A program made the translations under genes and the position numbers. The notes under the pieces are model-generated. The model was not told where the DNA came from. It was given only the letters and a program-made list of their open reading frames with translations, and made no database searches. From Chloroflexota bacterium (GTDB taxonomy: Bacteria > Chloroflexota > UBA6077 > SHYK01), in assembly GCA_035652535.1 (NCBI GenBank), contig DASRDP010000110.1:1-51408 (forward strand): a stretch of 51,408 nucleotides of DNA, written 5' to 3'. This document shows, one piece after another, positions 6,829 to 15,337 of the stretch (position 1 is its first letter; each line of letters starts with the position of its first letter).

Positions 6829-7739
6829 AGCTGACACCTGGGAAGCTCCACACTGGGTTCATCCTCTCTGCCCTCGTCCTCGTGACGGCCGCCACTGCCC
6901 CGATCAACGCCCAGAACCGGGCGCCGGTGGCAATTCCGCCGGTCCACCAACTGGCCGCGTCGGCGGACACGCGGACGCTGGGAGAGCGAGCTCTCGATGT
7001 GGATCGCACCCTCGCGGTCGACATCGGCAGCCGCCCGGCCGGCAGCGAGGCGGAGCACCGCGCGGCCGCGTTCCTCGCGCAACAGTTCATCGAGATGGGC
7101 TACGCCACCGACGTGGTCCCGTTCGACTACACCACGAGCGGCGGCGGGTCTGGCACCAGCCAGAACGTCGTGGCCCATAGCTGGAGTGAGGATACCGGCG
7201 CGCCGCTGGTCGTCGTCGGCGCCCATTACGACTCGGTTCCGGCGGGCCCGGGCGCGAACGACAATGGATCGGGCACCTCGACCATGGTTGAGGTGGCCCG
7301 GGCGCTGTCCGGCGATCCGCCGGGGTCCGTCGCGGTCCGGTTCGTGGCCTTCGGCGCCGAAGAGATCGGCCTCAAGGGCAGCGCCGCATACGTCCGCAGC
7401 CTATCGATCCGGGACCGGCATCGGATCGCGCTGGCGATCAGTCTCGATATGTTGGCCGTGGGGGACGAAGCGCAGTTCGCCGGATCGGATCCGTGGCGAG
7501 ATGCGGCGATCGCTATGGCGGTCGACCGTGGCTACGACGCGCGTGATGCCACTGATGAGCTGCGTGGGCTCAGCGATCATCAATCGTTCCTCGACGCCGA
7601 TATTCCCGCGGTCCTCTTCCACGCGGAGAGCGACCCCGCGTATCACACCGCCCGCGACGTCATCGAACGAGTCCAGCCCGATTACATGGGGCTCATGGGC
7701 GACATAGCCATCGCGCTCATCCGGAGCGCGGCGGGCTGA
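6825..7739 (+). CDS. Secreted M28-family zinc aminopeptidase
   Basis: A 304-residue peptidase with an N-terminal signal sequence (basic MKLTPGKLH, hydrophobic core, probable cleavage after PINA at residue 29), so it acts outside the membrane. The co-catalytic zinc ligands of family M28 are visible: His134 (GAHYDS), Asp146 (NDNGSG), Glu179/Glu180 (GAEE, base and ligand), Asp208 (SLDM) and His274 (AYHTARD). This family removes N-terminal amino acids or cyclises N-terminal Gln, and the sequence does not decide which. The ATG at 6825 overlaps the folD stop. A longer open frame upstream is only the out-of-frame reading of folD. Confidence 0.9.
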   Translation: MKLTPGKLHTGFILSALVLVTAATAPINAQNRAPVAIPPVHQLAASADTRTLGERALDVDRTLAVDIGSRPAGSEAEHRAAAFLAQQFIEMGYATDVVPFDYTTSGGGSGTSQNVVAHSWSEDTGAPLVVVGAHYDSVPAGPGANDNGSGTSTMVEVARALSGDPPGSVAVRFVAFGAEEIGLKGSAAYVRSLSIRDRHRIALAISLDMLAVGDEAQFAGSDPWRDAAIAMAVDRGYDARDATDELRGLSDHQSFLDADIPAVLFHAESDPAYHTARDVIERVQPDYMGLMGDIAIALIRSAAG

Positions 7740-7742
7740 CGG

Positions 7743-8045
7743 ATGGCCCAACAACGCGATGCCGATCGCTCGCCTCTGGAGGCCCACGTCGTCGTCCGTG
7801 GTCGTGTACAGGGGGTCAACTTTCGGTGGTACACACAGCAGCAAGCACAGGCCCACGGCATTAGCGGGTGGGTGCGGAACTGTCCCGACGGCTCTGTGGA
7901 GGCCGTGCTCCAAGGCGCGCCGGAGGCAGTGAGAAGCATCGTGGAATGGATGCGGCTCGGCCCGCCCTCCGCCCGCGTCACCGAGACGGATGTGGAGTGG
8001 CGAGCGCCGGCAACTGTTGCCGACGCGTTCGAGATCATTCGCTAG
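7743..8045 (+). CDS. acyP: Acylphosphatase
   Basis: A 100-residue acylphosphatase, hydrolysing carboxyl-phosphate bonds in small acyl phosphates. The signature VRGRVQGVNFRWYT holds the catalytic Arg28, and GWVRN supplies Asn46. The fold and length match the family, with about 12 extra N-terminal residues. It starts 3 nt after the peptidase stop, so it is the last gene of a folD-peptidase-acyP unit. The physiological substrate is usually unknown for this family. Confidence 0.93.
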   Translation: MAQQRDADRSPLEAHVVVRGRVQGVNFRWYTQQQAQAHGISGWVRNCPDGSVEAVLQGAPEAVRSIVEWMRLGPPSARVTETDVEWRAPATVADAFEIIR

Positions 8046-8052
8046 CACGGAC

Positions 8053-8058
8053 TATCAT
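8053..8058 (+). promoter_or_regulatory. Possible -10 box for the dienelactone-hydrolase-like gene
   Basis: TATCAT lies 63 nt before the preferred GTG start at 8121, just after the acyP stop. No clear -35 is present. Confidence 0.3.
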
Positions 8059-8120
8059 TGGCGGGGGCCGGCAGGTGGCACCGGCCCGGCTCCACACTGC
8101 ACGAATCGGAGGGCACACGC

Positions 8121-8798
8121 GTGGCGGGACAGATGATCCAATTTCCATCGAATGGCGGCACCGCCGACGGCTACCTGGCCAAGCCGGCGTCTGGGTTGGG
8201 CCCGGGCGTCATCGTCGTCCAAGAGTGGTGGGGGCTCAACGACCACATCAAGAACGTCGCGGACCGTCTCGCGAACGAAGGATTCGTCGCGCTTGCGCCC
8301 GATCTCTATCATGGACAGCTGACTCGGGAGCCGGACGAAGCCGGCAAGCTCATGATGGCGCTCGACATCGACCGCGCGGAGAGGGACCTCCGCGGCGCTG
8401 CTGAGGCCCTGAGGCAGAACGGCGCGACGGGCGCGAAGGTGGGCGCGATTGGATTCTGTATGGGTGGACAACTCGCTCTCTATGCCGGCACCGTGAGCCC
8501 GCACGTCGGAACCGTCGTGGATTTCTACGGCATTCATCCCAACGTGAAGCCCGACTATTCGAAGCTCCAGGGACCGGTGCTGTTGCTCGTCGGAGACCAG
8601 GACCCCATGTCGGGACCGGGCCCGTCGGGTGAGGTCGAGCGCGCAATCAAAGCGGCGGGAAAGTCGGCGGAGATGGTCGTCTACCCCGGCGCCGGGCACG
8701 CCTTCGTCAACGACACCCGCCCCGACGCCTACAACGCCGACGCGGCGAAAGATGCATGGGAACGAATGGTTCGCCACCTGCGAGCCAACATTTCATAG
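8121..8798 (+). CDS. Dienelactone hydrolase family protein
   Basis: A 225-residue alpha/beta hydrolase with the cysteine nucleophile typical of dienelactone hydrolases, in GFCMGGQLAL, plus Asp in LVGDQDPM and His in GAGHAFVN. Family members hydrolyse lactones or esters such as carboxymethylenebutenolide. No aromatic-degradation genes are near, so the substrate is open. I chose GTG 8121 because GGAGGG sits 8 nt upstream and the next residues (AGQMIQFPSNGG) match the family N-terminus. A longer frame to 8058 lacks a ribosome site. Confidence 0.88.
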   Translation: MAGQMIQFPSNGGTADGYLAKPASGLGPGVIVVQEWWGLNDHIKNVADRLANEGFVALAPDLYHGQLTREPDEAGKLMMALDIDRAERDLRGAAEALRQNGATGAKVGAIGFCMGGQLALYAGTVSPHVGTVVDFYGIHPNVKPDYSKLQGPVLLLVGDQDPMSGPGPSGEVERAIKAAGKSAEMVVYPGAGHAFVNDTRPDAYNADAAKDAWERMVRHLRANIS

Positions 8799-8799
8799 G

Positions 8800-8820
8800 C
8801 AATCGCGACGATCGCGGTTG
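8800..8820. terminator. Hairpin between convergent genes
   Basis: CAATCGCGA and TCGCGGTTG pair over 9 positions (one G-U in one strand's RNA) around a 3-nt loop, between the stops of two convergent genes. There is no T run; a bidirectional terminator is possible. Confidence 0.35.
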
Positions 8821-8828
8821 AGGATACG

Positions 8829-9503
8829 CTACGACTCCGCGGACTCGTTGGCGGTCGCGGCGAGGCCCGCGCCGGACATCAGCTGCTCGGCGCGGCCAAG
8901 GTCCACCGCGCTGATGACTGGGAGCGCGTCCGGGTGCCAGAAGTCGAACGTGACGACAGACGCCTGGCCAGGATCCGGCGCCCGCACGTGGTCCGCCGTC
9001 AAGGCCTTCCCAGAGTAGCCGACTCGCAGGATTTTGATCGGGTCCCCATGGCTAATGCAAACGACCGTGGCTCCCGGGTGCCTGCGCAGGACAAGTCGAA
9101 GGGCACGGTTCATACGGGCGAATACGTCGGCGATCGTCTCGTCGCTGTCACCCTTCAGGGGATCGTAGTAGCTGAAGCCCTTGATTTCCCGCACCACCGC
9201 GTTTGACTCGCCCTGCCACGACGTATGGACTTCGGCGAGCCATGCGCAGCGCCGGACCGGCGCCCCAGGGCAATGCGCCGCGATGATCGCGGCCGACTGG
9301 CGCGCCCGGAGCAAGGGGCTGGTGTAGATCGCGGCCACGGCCTTGGTCTCGAGGTAGCACGCTGTGCGCTCGATGTCGTCCAGGCCCGTCGACGAGAGAC
9401 GCATGCGCGGGAGGCGCCCGTAGATCAGGTTCCGCGGGTTGTGGACGTTGCCGTGCCGGACGAAGATCACGCGGGACGGGGCGCTGGGTCCGAACCGGCC
9501 CAT
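8829..9503 (-). CDS. Histidine phosphatase family protein
   Basis: A 224-residue protein of the phosphoglycerate-mutase/phosphatase superfamily. The catalytic RHG is at residues 16-18 (VIFVRHGNVHN). The second histidine lies in CISHGDPIK, and YTSPLLRARQSA supplies the phosphate-pocket arginine. Members act on phosphosugars, alpha-ribazole phosphate or other phosphoesters; nothing here points to one. The start is uncertain: ATG 9503 gives the family-like N-terminus. A GTG at 9542, one nt after the nadC stop, would add 13 residues and suggest coupling. Neither has a good ribosome site. Confidence 0.85.
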   Translation of the reverse strand: MGRFGPSAPSRVIFVRHGNVHNPRNLIYGRLPRMRLSSTGLDDIERTACYLETKAVAAIYTSPLLRARQSAAIIAAHCPGAPVRRCAWLAEVHTSWQGESNAVVREIKGFSYYDPLKGDSDETIADVFARMNRALRLVLRRHPGATVVCISHGDPIKILRVGYSGKALTADHVRAPDPGQASVVTFDFWHPDALPVISAVDLGRAEQLMSGAGLAATANESAES

Positions 9504-9543
9504 TCGCAGAGCGGCAGGCGCTGTGGCCGCCGGCCCGGCCACG

Positions 9544-10467
9544 TCAGGCTCGCGTCGCGCGGGGCATCGGCTCGTCGATCTCGAAGTCCAGCCCAACGTC
9601 GAGCGCCGGCGTCGAATGAGTCAGGGCCCCGCTCGAGATCACGGTCGGCCCCGCCTCCGCGTAGGCGCGAACGGTTTCGAGCTTGACGCCCCCAGACACC
9701 TCGGTGACCGTCCTGCCGGCGATCATGCGAACGCCCTCCCGCACCTGCTCGGGCGTCATATTGTCGAACAAGATTGCGTCGACCGGCGCCTCGAGGATCT
9801 CGGGAATCTGGTCGAGGCGATCGACCTCGACCTGAACGCGCACCGTGTGGGGGACGCGGTCGCGCAGCATGCGCAGCGCCTCGAGGGTCCCAATCCCTTG
9901 ATTGCGCAGTGCGACCAGGTGGTTGTCCTTCACCAGGACGCCGTCGGAGAGGTTGTACCGGTGATTCCGTCCCCCGCCGACCCGGACCGCGTAGCGCTCG
10001 AGGACGCGAAGGCCTGGCGTCGTCTTCCGCGTATCGATGATGTGGACGGGGCAACCCTCGATCGCCTTGACGAAGCGCGCCGTGGCGGTCGCGATCGCGG
10101 CCATCCGCTGGACGAAGTTCAGGGCGACGCGCTCGCCCTTGAGGATGCTTCGGGCGGAGCCGCGCACCAACGCGACGGTCGTTCCCGGCTCGACGTGGGC
10201 TCCCTCGGACACGAGGCAATCGATCTCCACCGTCGAATCCAGCGCGCGGAAAACCTCCGAGAGAACGGGCGCGCCGCAGACGACGCCGCCGGACCGATAG
10301 ACGACGGCCGCGCGCGCCTTCGTCGCCGCTGGCACGAGGTTGTCGGTCGTAATGTCGCCAGAGCCAAGGTCCTCGGCCAGGGCATTCGCGACGATGCGAC
10401 GCACGTCGGCGATCGGCAAGTCGAGAGTTTCAGGAAGGAGCGCGGTGGCCGTGCCCGATGGGCTCAT
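9544..10467 (-). CDS. nadC: Nicotinate-nucleotide pyrophosphorylase (carboxylating)
   Basis: A 307-residue quinolinate phosphoribosyltransferase: quinolinate plus PRPP to nicotinate mononucleotide, pyrophosphate and CO2 in NAD synthesis. Signature stretches are AEDLGSGDITTD near residue 31, RTxTRK-type IDTRKTTPGLR near 144-154, GGGRNHRYNLSDGVLVKDNH near 164-183, and VEVSG-like TEVSGGV near 264. The ATG start at 10467 lies behind its own promoter. nadA and nadB are not adjacent. It is followed by the histidine phosphatase on the same strand. Confidence 0.95.
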   Translation of the reverse strand: MSPSGTATALLPETLDLPIADVRRIVANALAEDLGSGDITTDNLVPAATKARAAVVYRSGGVVCGAPVLSEVFRALDSTVEIDCLVSEGAHVEPGTTVALVRGSARSILKGERVALNFVQRMAAIATATARFVKAIEGCPVHIIDTRKTTPGLRVLERYAVRVGGGRNHRYNLSDGVLVKDNHLVALRNQGIGTLEALRMLRDRVPHTVRVQVEVDRLDQIPEILEAPVDAILFDNMTPEQVREGVRMIAGRTVTEVSGGVKLETVRAYAEAGPTVISSGALTHSTPALDVGLDFEIDEPMPRATRA

Positions 10468-10497
10468 GAAGGCATTACTCCATCGTCAGGATGGAGG

Positions 10498-10503
10498 ATT
10501 ATA
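10498..10503 (-). promoter_or_regulatory. -10 box of nadC
   Basis: A perfect minus-strand TATAAT lies between the TusA-like gene and nadC, 30 nt before the nadC ATG. The short leader can form a CCATC/GATGG hairpin. Confidence 0.5.
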
Positions 10504-10536
10504 CTCCGCGGGAGCAAAAATCAACCGCGCGACGCT

Positions 10537-10770
10537 TCACGCATGTGCCCGGCGCACCAAGCCCCGGTAGACCGGCGGGTTGGTTTCGATCCCGAGATAA
10601 ACGTGCCCAGTGGCGCGACACCATGCCGGAAGATCGAACAGGATCGCCTCATCGGTGGCCAACACTTCGAGGATTTCTCCCACCCCGATGTGCTGAATTC
10701 GCTGCGCGGCCCGGATGATCGGAATGGGGCACACGGTGCCGCGGGCGTCGACGGTCGCGGCCACATCCAT
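10537..10770 (-). CDS. TusA/SirA-family sulfur carrier-like protein
   Basis: A 77-residue protein of the TusA family. The conserved DARGTVCPIPII, with Cys14 in the CPxP motif, carries a persulfide in relatives that work in tRNA thiolation and sulfur transfer. The C-terminal half keeps the family pattern: ILEVLATDEA, then WCRATGH and LGIETN. No desulfurase or tus gene is nearby, so the partner is unknown. It starts 6 nt after the end of the large secreted protein gene on the same strand. Confidence 0.88.
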   Translation of the reverse strand: MDVAATVDARGTVCPIPIIRAAQRIQHIGVGEILEVLATDEAILFDLPAWCRATGHVYLGIETNPPVYRGLVRRAHA

Positions 10771-10776
10771 GCGCGG

Positions 10777-13700
10777 TCAGTAGCGGGTCAGGTTCACGAT
10801 GACGCCCAACGGCTCCGGGGGCGTGGACGTCACCATACCCCAGCCCTGCCAACCCGCTGGCAGCGCGTCGAGTGCAGGGAGATAAAACGTCCCCGATGCT
10901 CCCGCCGCGATCGTCTGCGTGACCGCGCCCGCGCTGGTGCCGTCTGGCGCTCGGAGATCGAGGGTCACGTCGCTCGATCCGGTCCCGAGGTTCTGCACCT
11001 GCACGCCGGCGTTCCAGCCGCCGCTATCCCGGGCCAGGTTGGGCGCCGCCACGCTGGTGGCACCAGCCCCAAACGCGCGATAGGTCATCGCCACGTCGCG
11101 CATTGTATTGACCTGATTTACGATCGCAACCAGGGGTTGGTCCCCGATGGAGGAGATAATCGCGGAGCCGACGAACCCATTGGGCAGGTCGGCGTTGGCT
11201 GGCTGATAGAACGTAGCAGACTGGCCCGGTTCCACGGCGCCGCGGTCTACCCACGTACCTCCCCCATCGCTCGCGAAGTACGTAATCAGCACGTCCGCGG
11301 TGGTGTCTCCGACGTTTTGCACCTGAATCCCCGTATCCCAGCCGTTGGCGTTCTTGAACAACAGTGGCGCGCTCAGCACGACGCTGCCACCGAGCGCGCC
11401 GTCGTAGCTCGCGCCGTTCCCACCATCGCGCGATTCGCTCACGAGCGCCGCGATCGAGCCGCCAGGGGCCACGTCGACTTGCAGGGAGCCTACGTATCCG
11501 TCCGGTAGGTTCGGATCGAGCGACTGGATCAGCGTGAGCGAGGCCTGACCTGCGATGATGAGGGTCCCCGTCCACGGGCCGCCGTCCCCATTTGACTGGC
11601 GGTACGTGTAATCGACGCTGACCGGGTCGGGACGCAGATTCTGGAGTTGCACGCTCGTCTCCCACCCGTTGTACCGCTTGAAGAGCAGCGGGATAAAGAC
11701 GTGCTCGGAGCCGGCTGCTACACCGCTGTACGCCAGCGCGTTGGCATCCGACGAGACTTCGGTCACCGAAGCGACGATGGGCTGCGCGCTATCGATCACG
11801 CCCGCGCCCGCATATCCGTCCACAAGCCCCGGCACGGCGCCGGGATCGACGATTTGCGAGCCATGCGGCGGCAGCGACAGGGAATATCGGCCAGACGTTC
11901 GGCCGGCATCGTCGAGGAACCGCAAGGTGGCGGAACTGGAGCTCTCCGAGGTGTTGGCTACGGACACAAGGGTCGTCCAACCGTACCAGTTGCGCATCAG
12001 GATGGGAAGCGCAACGTGGCCCGATGGCGCGTCGACTCCCACATACGAAGCCGCCTGTGCGCGGACGGGTGTCGGAGCCGTGGGAGTGGAAGTCGGCCCG
12101 ATGGTGGGAGCGGTCGTCGGGGTCGCCGTCGGCGTTATCGTTGGGCTCGGCGTCGGGCTCGGGGTCGGTGTGGGCGGCGGCAGCGTCGCGGCCAGCGCCT
12201 CAGCGACGAACTGGTCCACATCCACGAATGAGCCGGTCGAAGCGGCCGCGTGCTGTCCGAGAACGGTGATCACCAGGCGATGCCGGCCCGGCGGGAAGTC
12301 GCCGAAAGTGAGCGGCACGTTCCAGAGGGGTGTTGCGCTGTACAGGTCGATGGTGCCTTGTGTCACGCCGTCCACATCCACGCGCGCGATACCCCGATCT
12401 GGACCCTTCGACGTCACCCACGTAACGGACGGACCGTCGAATTCGATCGCGGCGCCAAGCCCAGCGCTCGCAGTCCGCCGCGCCACGCCGCCACTCGGGC
12501 CGCTGGTTGTCACGGTATCCCATGCCCCGGCGTACCCGATGAGCGGGCTGAACTCCTCGATGGTCTGTTGTCCATCGGGTACGGTCTCCGTGATGATGAT
12601 GGGCGCCCCGCCGACGATGTAATCCGTTGCGTCGGTCCCGTTGTTATCCGTGGCGCCGGCCAGGTCGACCTGATATTGCCCAGCCGTGGTGTGGAGCTGC
12701 TGCGTCGCTCCCGTCTGGTCCACGGCGGTGGCCGAGGTGGCCGCGGCACCCAGCAGAGCGGTCCGGCTCGTGGCGCTCCGATTCCAGGCAACGATCACGC
12801 GCTGGCCCGGCTTCTGCATCACGATCTGCTCGGTGTCGCCCTGTCGAGCGATCACGCCGGAAGTCGCTTTCGAGAAGGCGCGCGTGGCCACCTGGTAGGC
12901 GATGTACTCGGGCCTGATCGTCCCGACGTCCCGTACGAGGCCATAGGCCTCGGGCCATTCGGTGTCCTGAAACCGATACACGAGGAACCGGTCGACGCCC
13001 GCCGCGATGGAGTACGCAGCGGCTTGGATCACGTACGACGCCTGCTCGGTGACCGACGCGGACCAGGGATAGGGACGGAAATTGTTCATCGGTGACTCGT
13101 CCCACGCGGGCACGTTTGTCTCGTTCACCCAGATGGGCTTGACGCCGATGGTTGAAGCGAGCTTCTGCCTGCTCTGGGTCACCCGCTCGTAGATGTCCGA
13201 CGGGCGGCTGTACGTATGCCAGGCGAGAATATCGAAGTAGAAGTTGTTCGCCTTCGCGGTCGGGTCGGCTACCATCAGCCGAAGGATGTCGTCCAGAAAG
13301 TTGGGATTGGGCCAGTAGGCGAGCCCTCCCATCGCCACCTGGGCGGTGCGATCGACGGATCGAATCGCCAGGTAGCTCACTTTGAGCATCTGGTAATAGT
13401 CAGCCGTGCTCCCCGCCCAAAAGGTGTTCGGGTCGTCCTCTTCGTTCCAGATCTCCCAGTATCGGATGCGGCCCCCATAGCGCGTCGCCGTTTCCCGGAC
13501 GAAGCGGGCCCAAAGGTTACCGGGATCGTTCCAGGGGAGGTTGAGCCCGGTCGGGAGGTGGGTCCGCGAATCGGTCGCCCAATCAGGCATGCTGATAAGG
13601 ATTCCCTGGACGCGCAGTCCGCTGTTGTTGCTGGCCGTGATCATCGCGTCTGTCGTGGACCAGTCGAACCGGCCGCGCGTGGTCTCGATATCGGCCCAGC

Positions 13701-13923
13701 GAAACTCCCAGCGGTTCCAATGTGCTCCCGCGTTGAGGGCGAGCTGCTGCGAGACCGCCGATCCGTCGACGTGGTCTATGCCCCAGCGGTCGTCGGAATC
13801 CCGAACCGCGGGAAGCGGGACGAGATCCGCGGCGACGGCGTCAGAAAGCACCTGAACGGGCGAAGGGGGGAGAAAAAGAGTAACGGAAAGAAAGAGCGCG
13901 GCTATGGTCCTGAGGCGAAACAA
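10777..13923 (-). CDS. Large secreted glycoside-hydrolase-like protein with four C-terminal repeats
   Basis: About 1048 residues. Domains in order: a signal peptide (residues 1-31); a clan GH-A-like TIM barrel to about 350, with acid/base Glu161 in YWEIWNEEDD and a candidate nucleophile Glu268 in PIWVNETN; a beta-rich middle domain; a Pro/Thr/Ser linker (PTPTPSPTPSP); then four related repeats of roughly 95 residues. The repeats share FKNANGWDTGIQVQNVG-like starts, a GQS turn, LPNGFVGSA and PLVAIVN. The layout suggests an exported enzyme or adhesin anchored to or projecting from the surface. I chose TTG 13923 over upstream in-frame codons because the only promoter-like box (TACAAT, 13976-13971) would start transcription just before it. 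The glycan substrate cannot be predicted. Confidence 0.8.
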   Translation of the reverse strand: MFRLRTIAALFLSVTLFLPPSPVQVLSDAVAADLVPLPAVRDSDDRWGIDHVDGSAVSQQLALNAGAHWNRWEFRWADIETTRGRFDWSTTDAMITASNNSGLRVQGILISMPDWATDSRTHLPTGLNLPWNDPGNLWARFVRETATRYGGRIRYWEIWNEEDDPNTFWAGSTADYYQMLKVSYLAIRSVDRTAQVAMGGLAYWPNPNFLDDILRLMVADPTAKANNFYFDILAWHTYSRPSDIYERVTQSRQKLASTIGVKPIWVNETNVPAWDESPMNNFRPYPWSASVTEQASYVIQAAAYSIAAGVDRFLVYRFQDTEWPEAYGLVRDVGTIRPEYIAYQVATRAFSKATSGVIARQGDTEQIVMQKPGQRVIVAWNRSATSRTALLGAAATSATAVDQTGATQQLHTTAGQYQVDLAGATDNNGTDATDYIVGGAPIIITETVPDGQQTIEEFSPLIGYAGAWDTVTTSGPSGGVARRTASAGLGAAIEFDGPSVTWVTSKGPDRGIARVDVDGVTQGTIDLYSATPLWNVPLTFGDFPPGRHRLVITVLGQHAAASTGSFVDVDQFVAEALAATLPPPTPTPSPTPSPTITPTATPTTAPTIGPTSTPTAPTPVRAQAASYVGVDAPSGHVALPILMRNWYGWTTLVSVANTSESSSSATLRFLDDAGRTSGRYSLSLPPHGSQIVDPGAVPGLVDGYAGAGVIDSAQPIVASVTEVSSDANALAYSGVAAGSEHVFIPLLFKRYNGWETSVQLQNLRPDPVSVDYTYRQSNGDGGPWTGTLIIAGQASLTLIQSLDPNLPDGYVGSLQVDVAPGGSIAALVSESRDGGNGASYDGALGGSVVLSAPLLFKNANGWDTGIQVQNVGDTTADVLITYFASDGGGTWVDRGAVEPGQSATFYQPANADLPNGFVGSAIISSIGDQPLVAIVNQVNTMRDVAMTYRAFGAGATSVAAPNLARDSGGWNAGVQVQNLGTGSSDVTLDLRAPDGTSAGAVTQTIAAGASGTFYLPALDALPAGWQGWGMVTSTPPEPLGVIVNLTRY

Positions 13924-13970
13924 TCGGTTCCCTGTACTCCGGTAGCCCGCGCCGTGCAACGCGTCCCCGC

Positions 13971-13976
13971 ATTGTA
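13971..13976 (-). promoter_or_regulatory. -10-like box of the secreted glycoside-hydrolase-like gene
   Basis: TACAAT on the minus strand lies 47 nt before the preferred TTG start at 13923. It is divergent from the GT4 promoter about 75 nt away. Confidence 0.35.
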
Positions 13977-14048
13977 TCCCACGCTGTCCCCTGCCCGGCA
14001 ACGTCCGTTACAGCGTCATGAAAATTTCACACATTCCGAAACCAAGCC

Positions 14049-14079
14049 TTGACGCGCCGAATTGTCGGACAGGTAGAAT
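14049..14079 (+). promoter_or_regulatory. Promoter of the GT4 glycosyltransferase gene
   Basis: -35 TTGACG (14049-14054) and -10 TAGAAT (14074-14079) are 19 nt apart. A GGAGG ribosome site follows at 14097-14101. Confidence 0.6.
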
Positions 14080-14110
14080 GACCAGGTTCTCATTCCGGAG
14101 GTCGATGCCG

Positions 14111-15241
14111 GTGCGGATTGCTCAAATTGCGCCTGTTGTAGAAAGCGTTCCGCCAGCCAAATATGGTGGAACAGAGCGCGTAATTGCCGCGCTTTCGAAC
14201 GAACTTACCGCTCTTGGTCACGAAGTAACAGTCTATGCGTCTGGTGATTCCACTGTCGACGCAAACCTCGTGCCAGTAGTCGATCGAGCACTTTGGAAGT
14301 CAGAAAAGCCCACCTCTGATTTGCTCTTCCACCTGGCGGAGCTTGCGCGCGTCATTCGCGAGTCGGACCAATTCGACATCATCCATTCTCATCTCGATTG
14401 TCTTGCCTTCCCGTTCGCGCGGATGAGCAAGGCTCCAATGGTGCACACGATGCACGGCCGTTTGGACCTTCCCGAGCTCCGGCTGCTCACGGACGAGTTC
14501 CGAGATGTCAACCTCGTCTCCATTAGCAGCAGCCAACGGCGCCCCCTACCCGCCGCCAACTGGGTGGCGACGGTCTACAACGGGACGTTGGTCGAATCGG
14601 CCCCGTTTGGCCGCGGCGATGGCGGCTATCTCGTGTTCCTGGGGCGCATCTCCCCTGAAAAGGGGGTGGCGATGGCCATCGACGCCGCCATCGGCGCGGG
14701 ACTGCCGCTCAAAATCGCGGCACGGATGCCGCTGGAGCACGTAGACAATCCGTGGGTGAAGCAGGACTGGGCTTATTTTTGCGACGAGATCAGGCCGCGA
14801 CTCGCAAACCCTCTGATCGAATTCGTCGGCGAGGTGGACGATGCCGCGAAGCGCGACTTACTGAAAGACGCGCGGGCCTTGCTCTTTCCCATCGATTGGC
14901 CCGAGCCCTTCGGCCTGGCCATGGTGGAGGCGCTGGCATGTGGGACCCCCGTGATCGCTCGACCCCTCGGTTCCGTGCCAGAGCTGATCGAGGAGGGTCG
15001 GACCGGATTTATGTGCTGGACGGTCGACGAGATGATCCGCGCGTGCGAGCGCATCGACACGATCGATCGTCGCGCCTGTCGCGTGGCAGCCGAGACCCGC
15101 TTCTCTCACCGGGTGATGGCTGAGGCCTACCTCGCCGTGTACCGGTCTCTCATCGGGGAGTGGCAGACGGCGCGTGCGGTGGAGTTCGCGCGCCCGGCCG
15201 ACTATTCGACCGAACGTCCGATTCTGATCCCCAAGCTGTGA
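14111..15241 (+). CDS. Glycosyltransferase family 4 protein
   Basis: A retaining GT-B glycosyltransferase of about 376 residues. The N-terminal VRIAQIAPVVESVPPAKYGGTERV is the family opening with the glycine-rich acceptor loop, and IIHSHLD follows. The C-terminal donor domain has VFLGRISPEKG and the EX7E-type site PIDWPEPFGLAMVEALACGTPVIA. It probably transfers a sugar from a nucleotide-sugar donor to a lipid or glycan at the inner face of the membrane. GTG 14111 is 9 nt behind GGAGG; ATG 14105 is the alternative, only 3 nt behind it. The codon and base composition of the first part is a little less GC-rich than its neighbours. It stands alone between convergent and divergent genes. Confidence 0.88.
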   Translation: MRIAQIAPVVESVPPAKYGGTERVIAALSNELTALGHEVTVYASGDSTVDANLVPVVDRALWKSEKPTSDLLFHLAELARVIRESDQFDIIHSHLDCLAFPFARMSKAPMVHTMHGRLDLPELRLLTDEFRDVNLVSISSSQRRPLPAANWVATVYNGTLVESAPFGRGDGGYLVFLGRISPEKGVAMAIDAAIGAGLPLKIAARMPLEHVDNPWVKQDWAYFCDEIRPRLANPLIEFVGEVDDAAKRDLLKDARALLFPIDWPEPFGLAMVEALACGTPVIARPLGSVPELIEEGRTGFMCWTVDEMIRACERIDTIDRRACRVAAETRFSHRVMAEAYLAVYRSLIGEWQTARAVEFARPADYSTERPILIPKL

Positions 15242-15337
15242 CGATGCCCTCCACAGGGTGCGCCGTACGCCCGAACGAGGTCCGCGTCGTTCGATGGGTG
15301 CGCTTCCGTATACCGGGCTATGGCCCAACACGCGCTT

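Noticed and set aside
9439-11508. A 689-codon plus-strand open frame across nadC, the TusA-like gene and the glycoside-hydrolase-like gene
   Set aside because: It spans three real minus-strand genes and their intergenic promoter and has no recognisable domain; it is open only by base composition.
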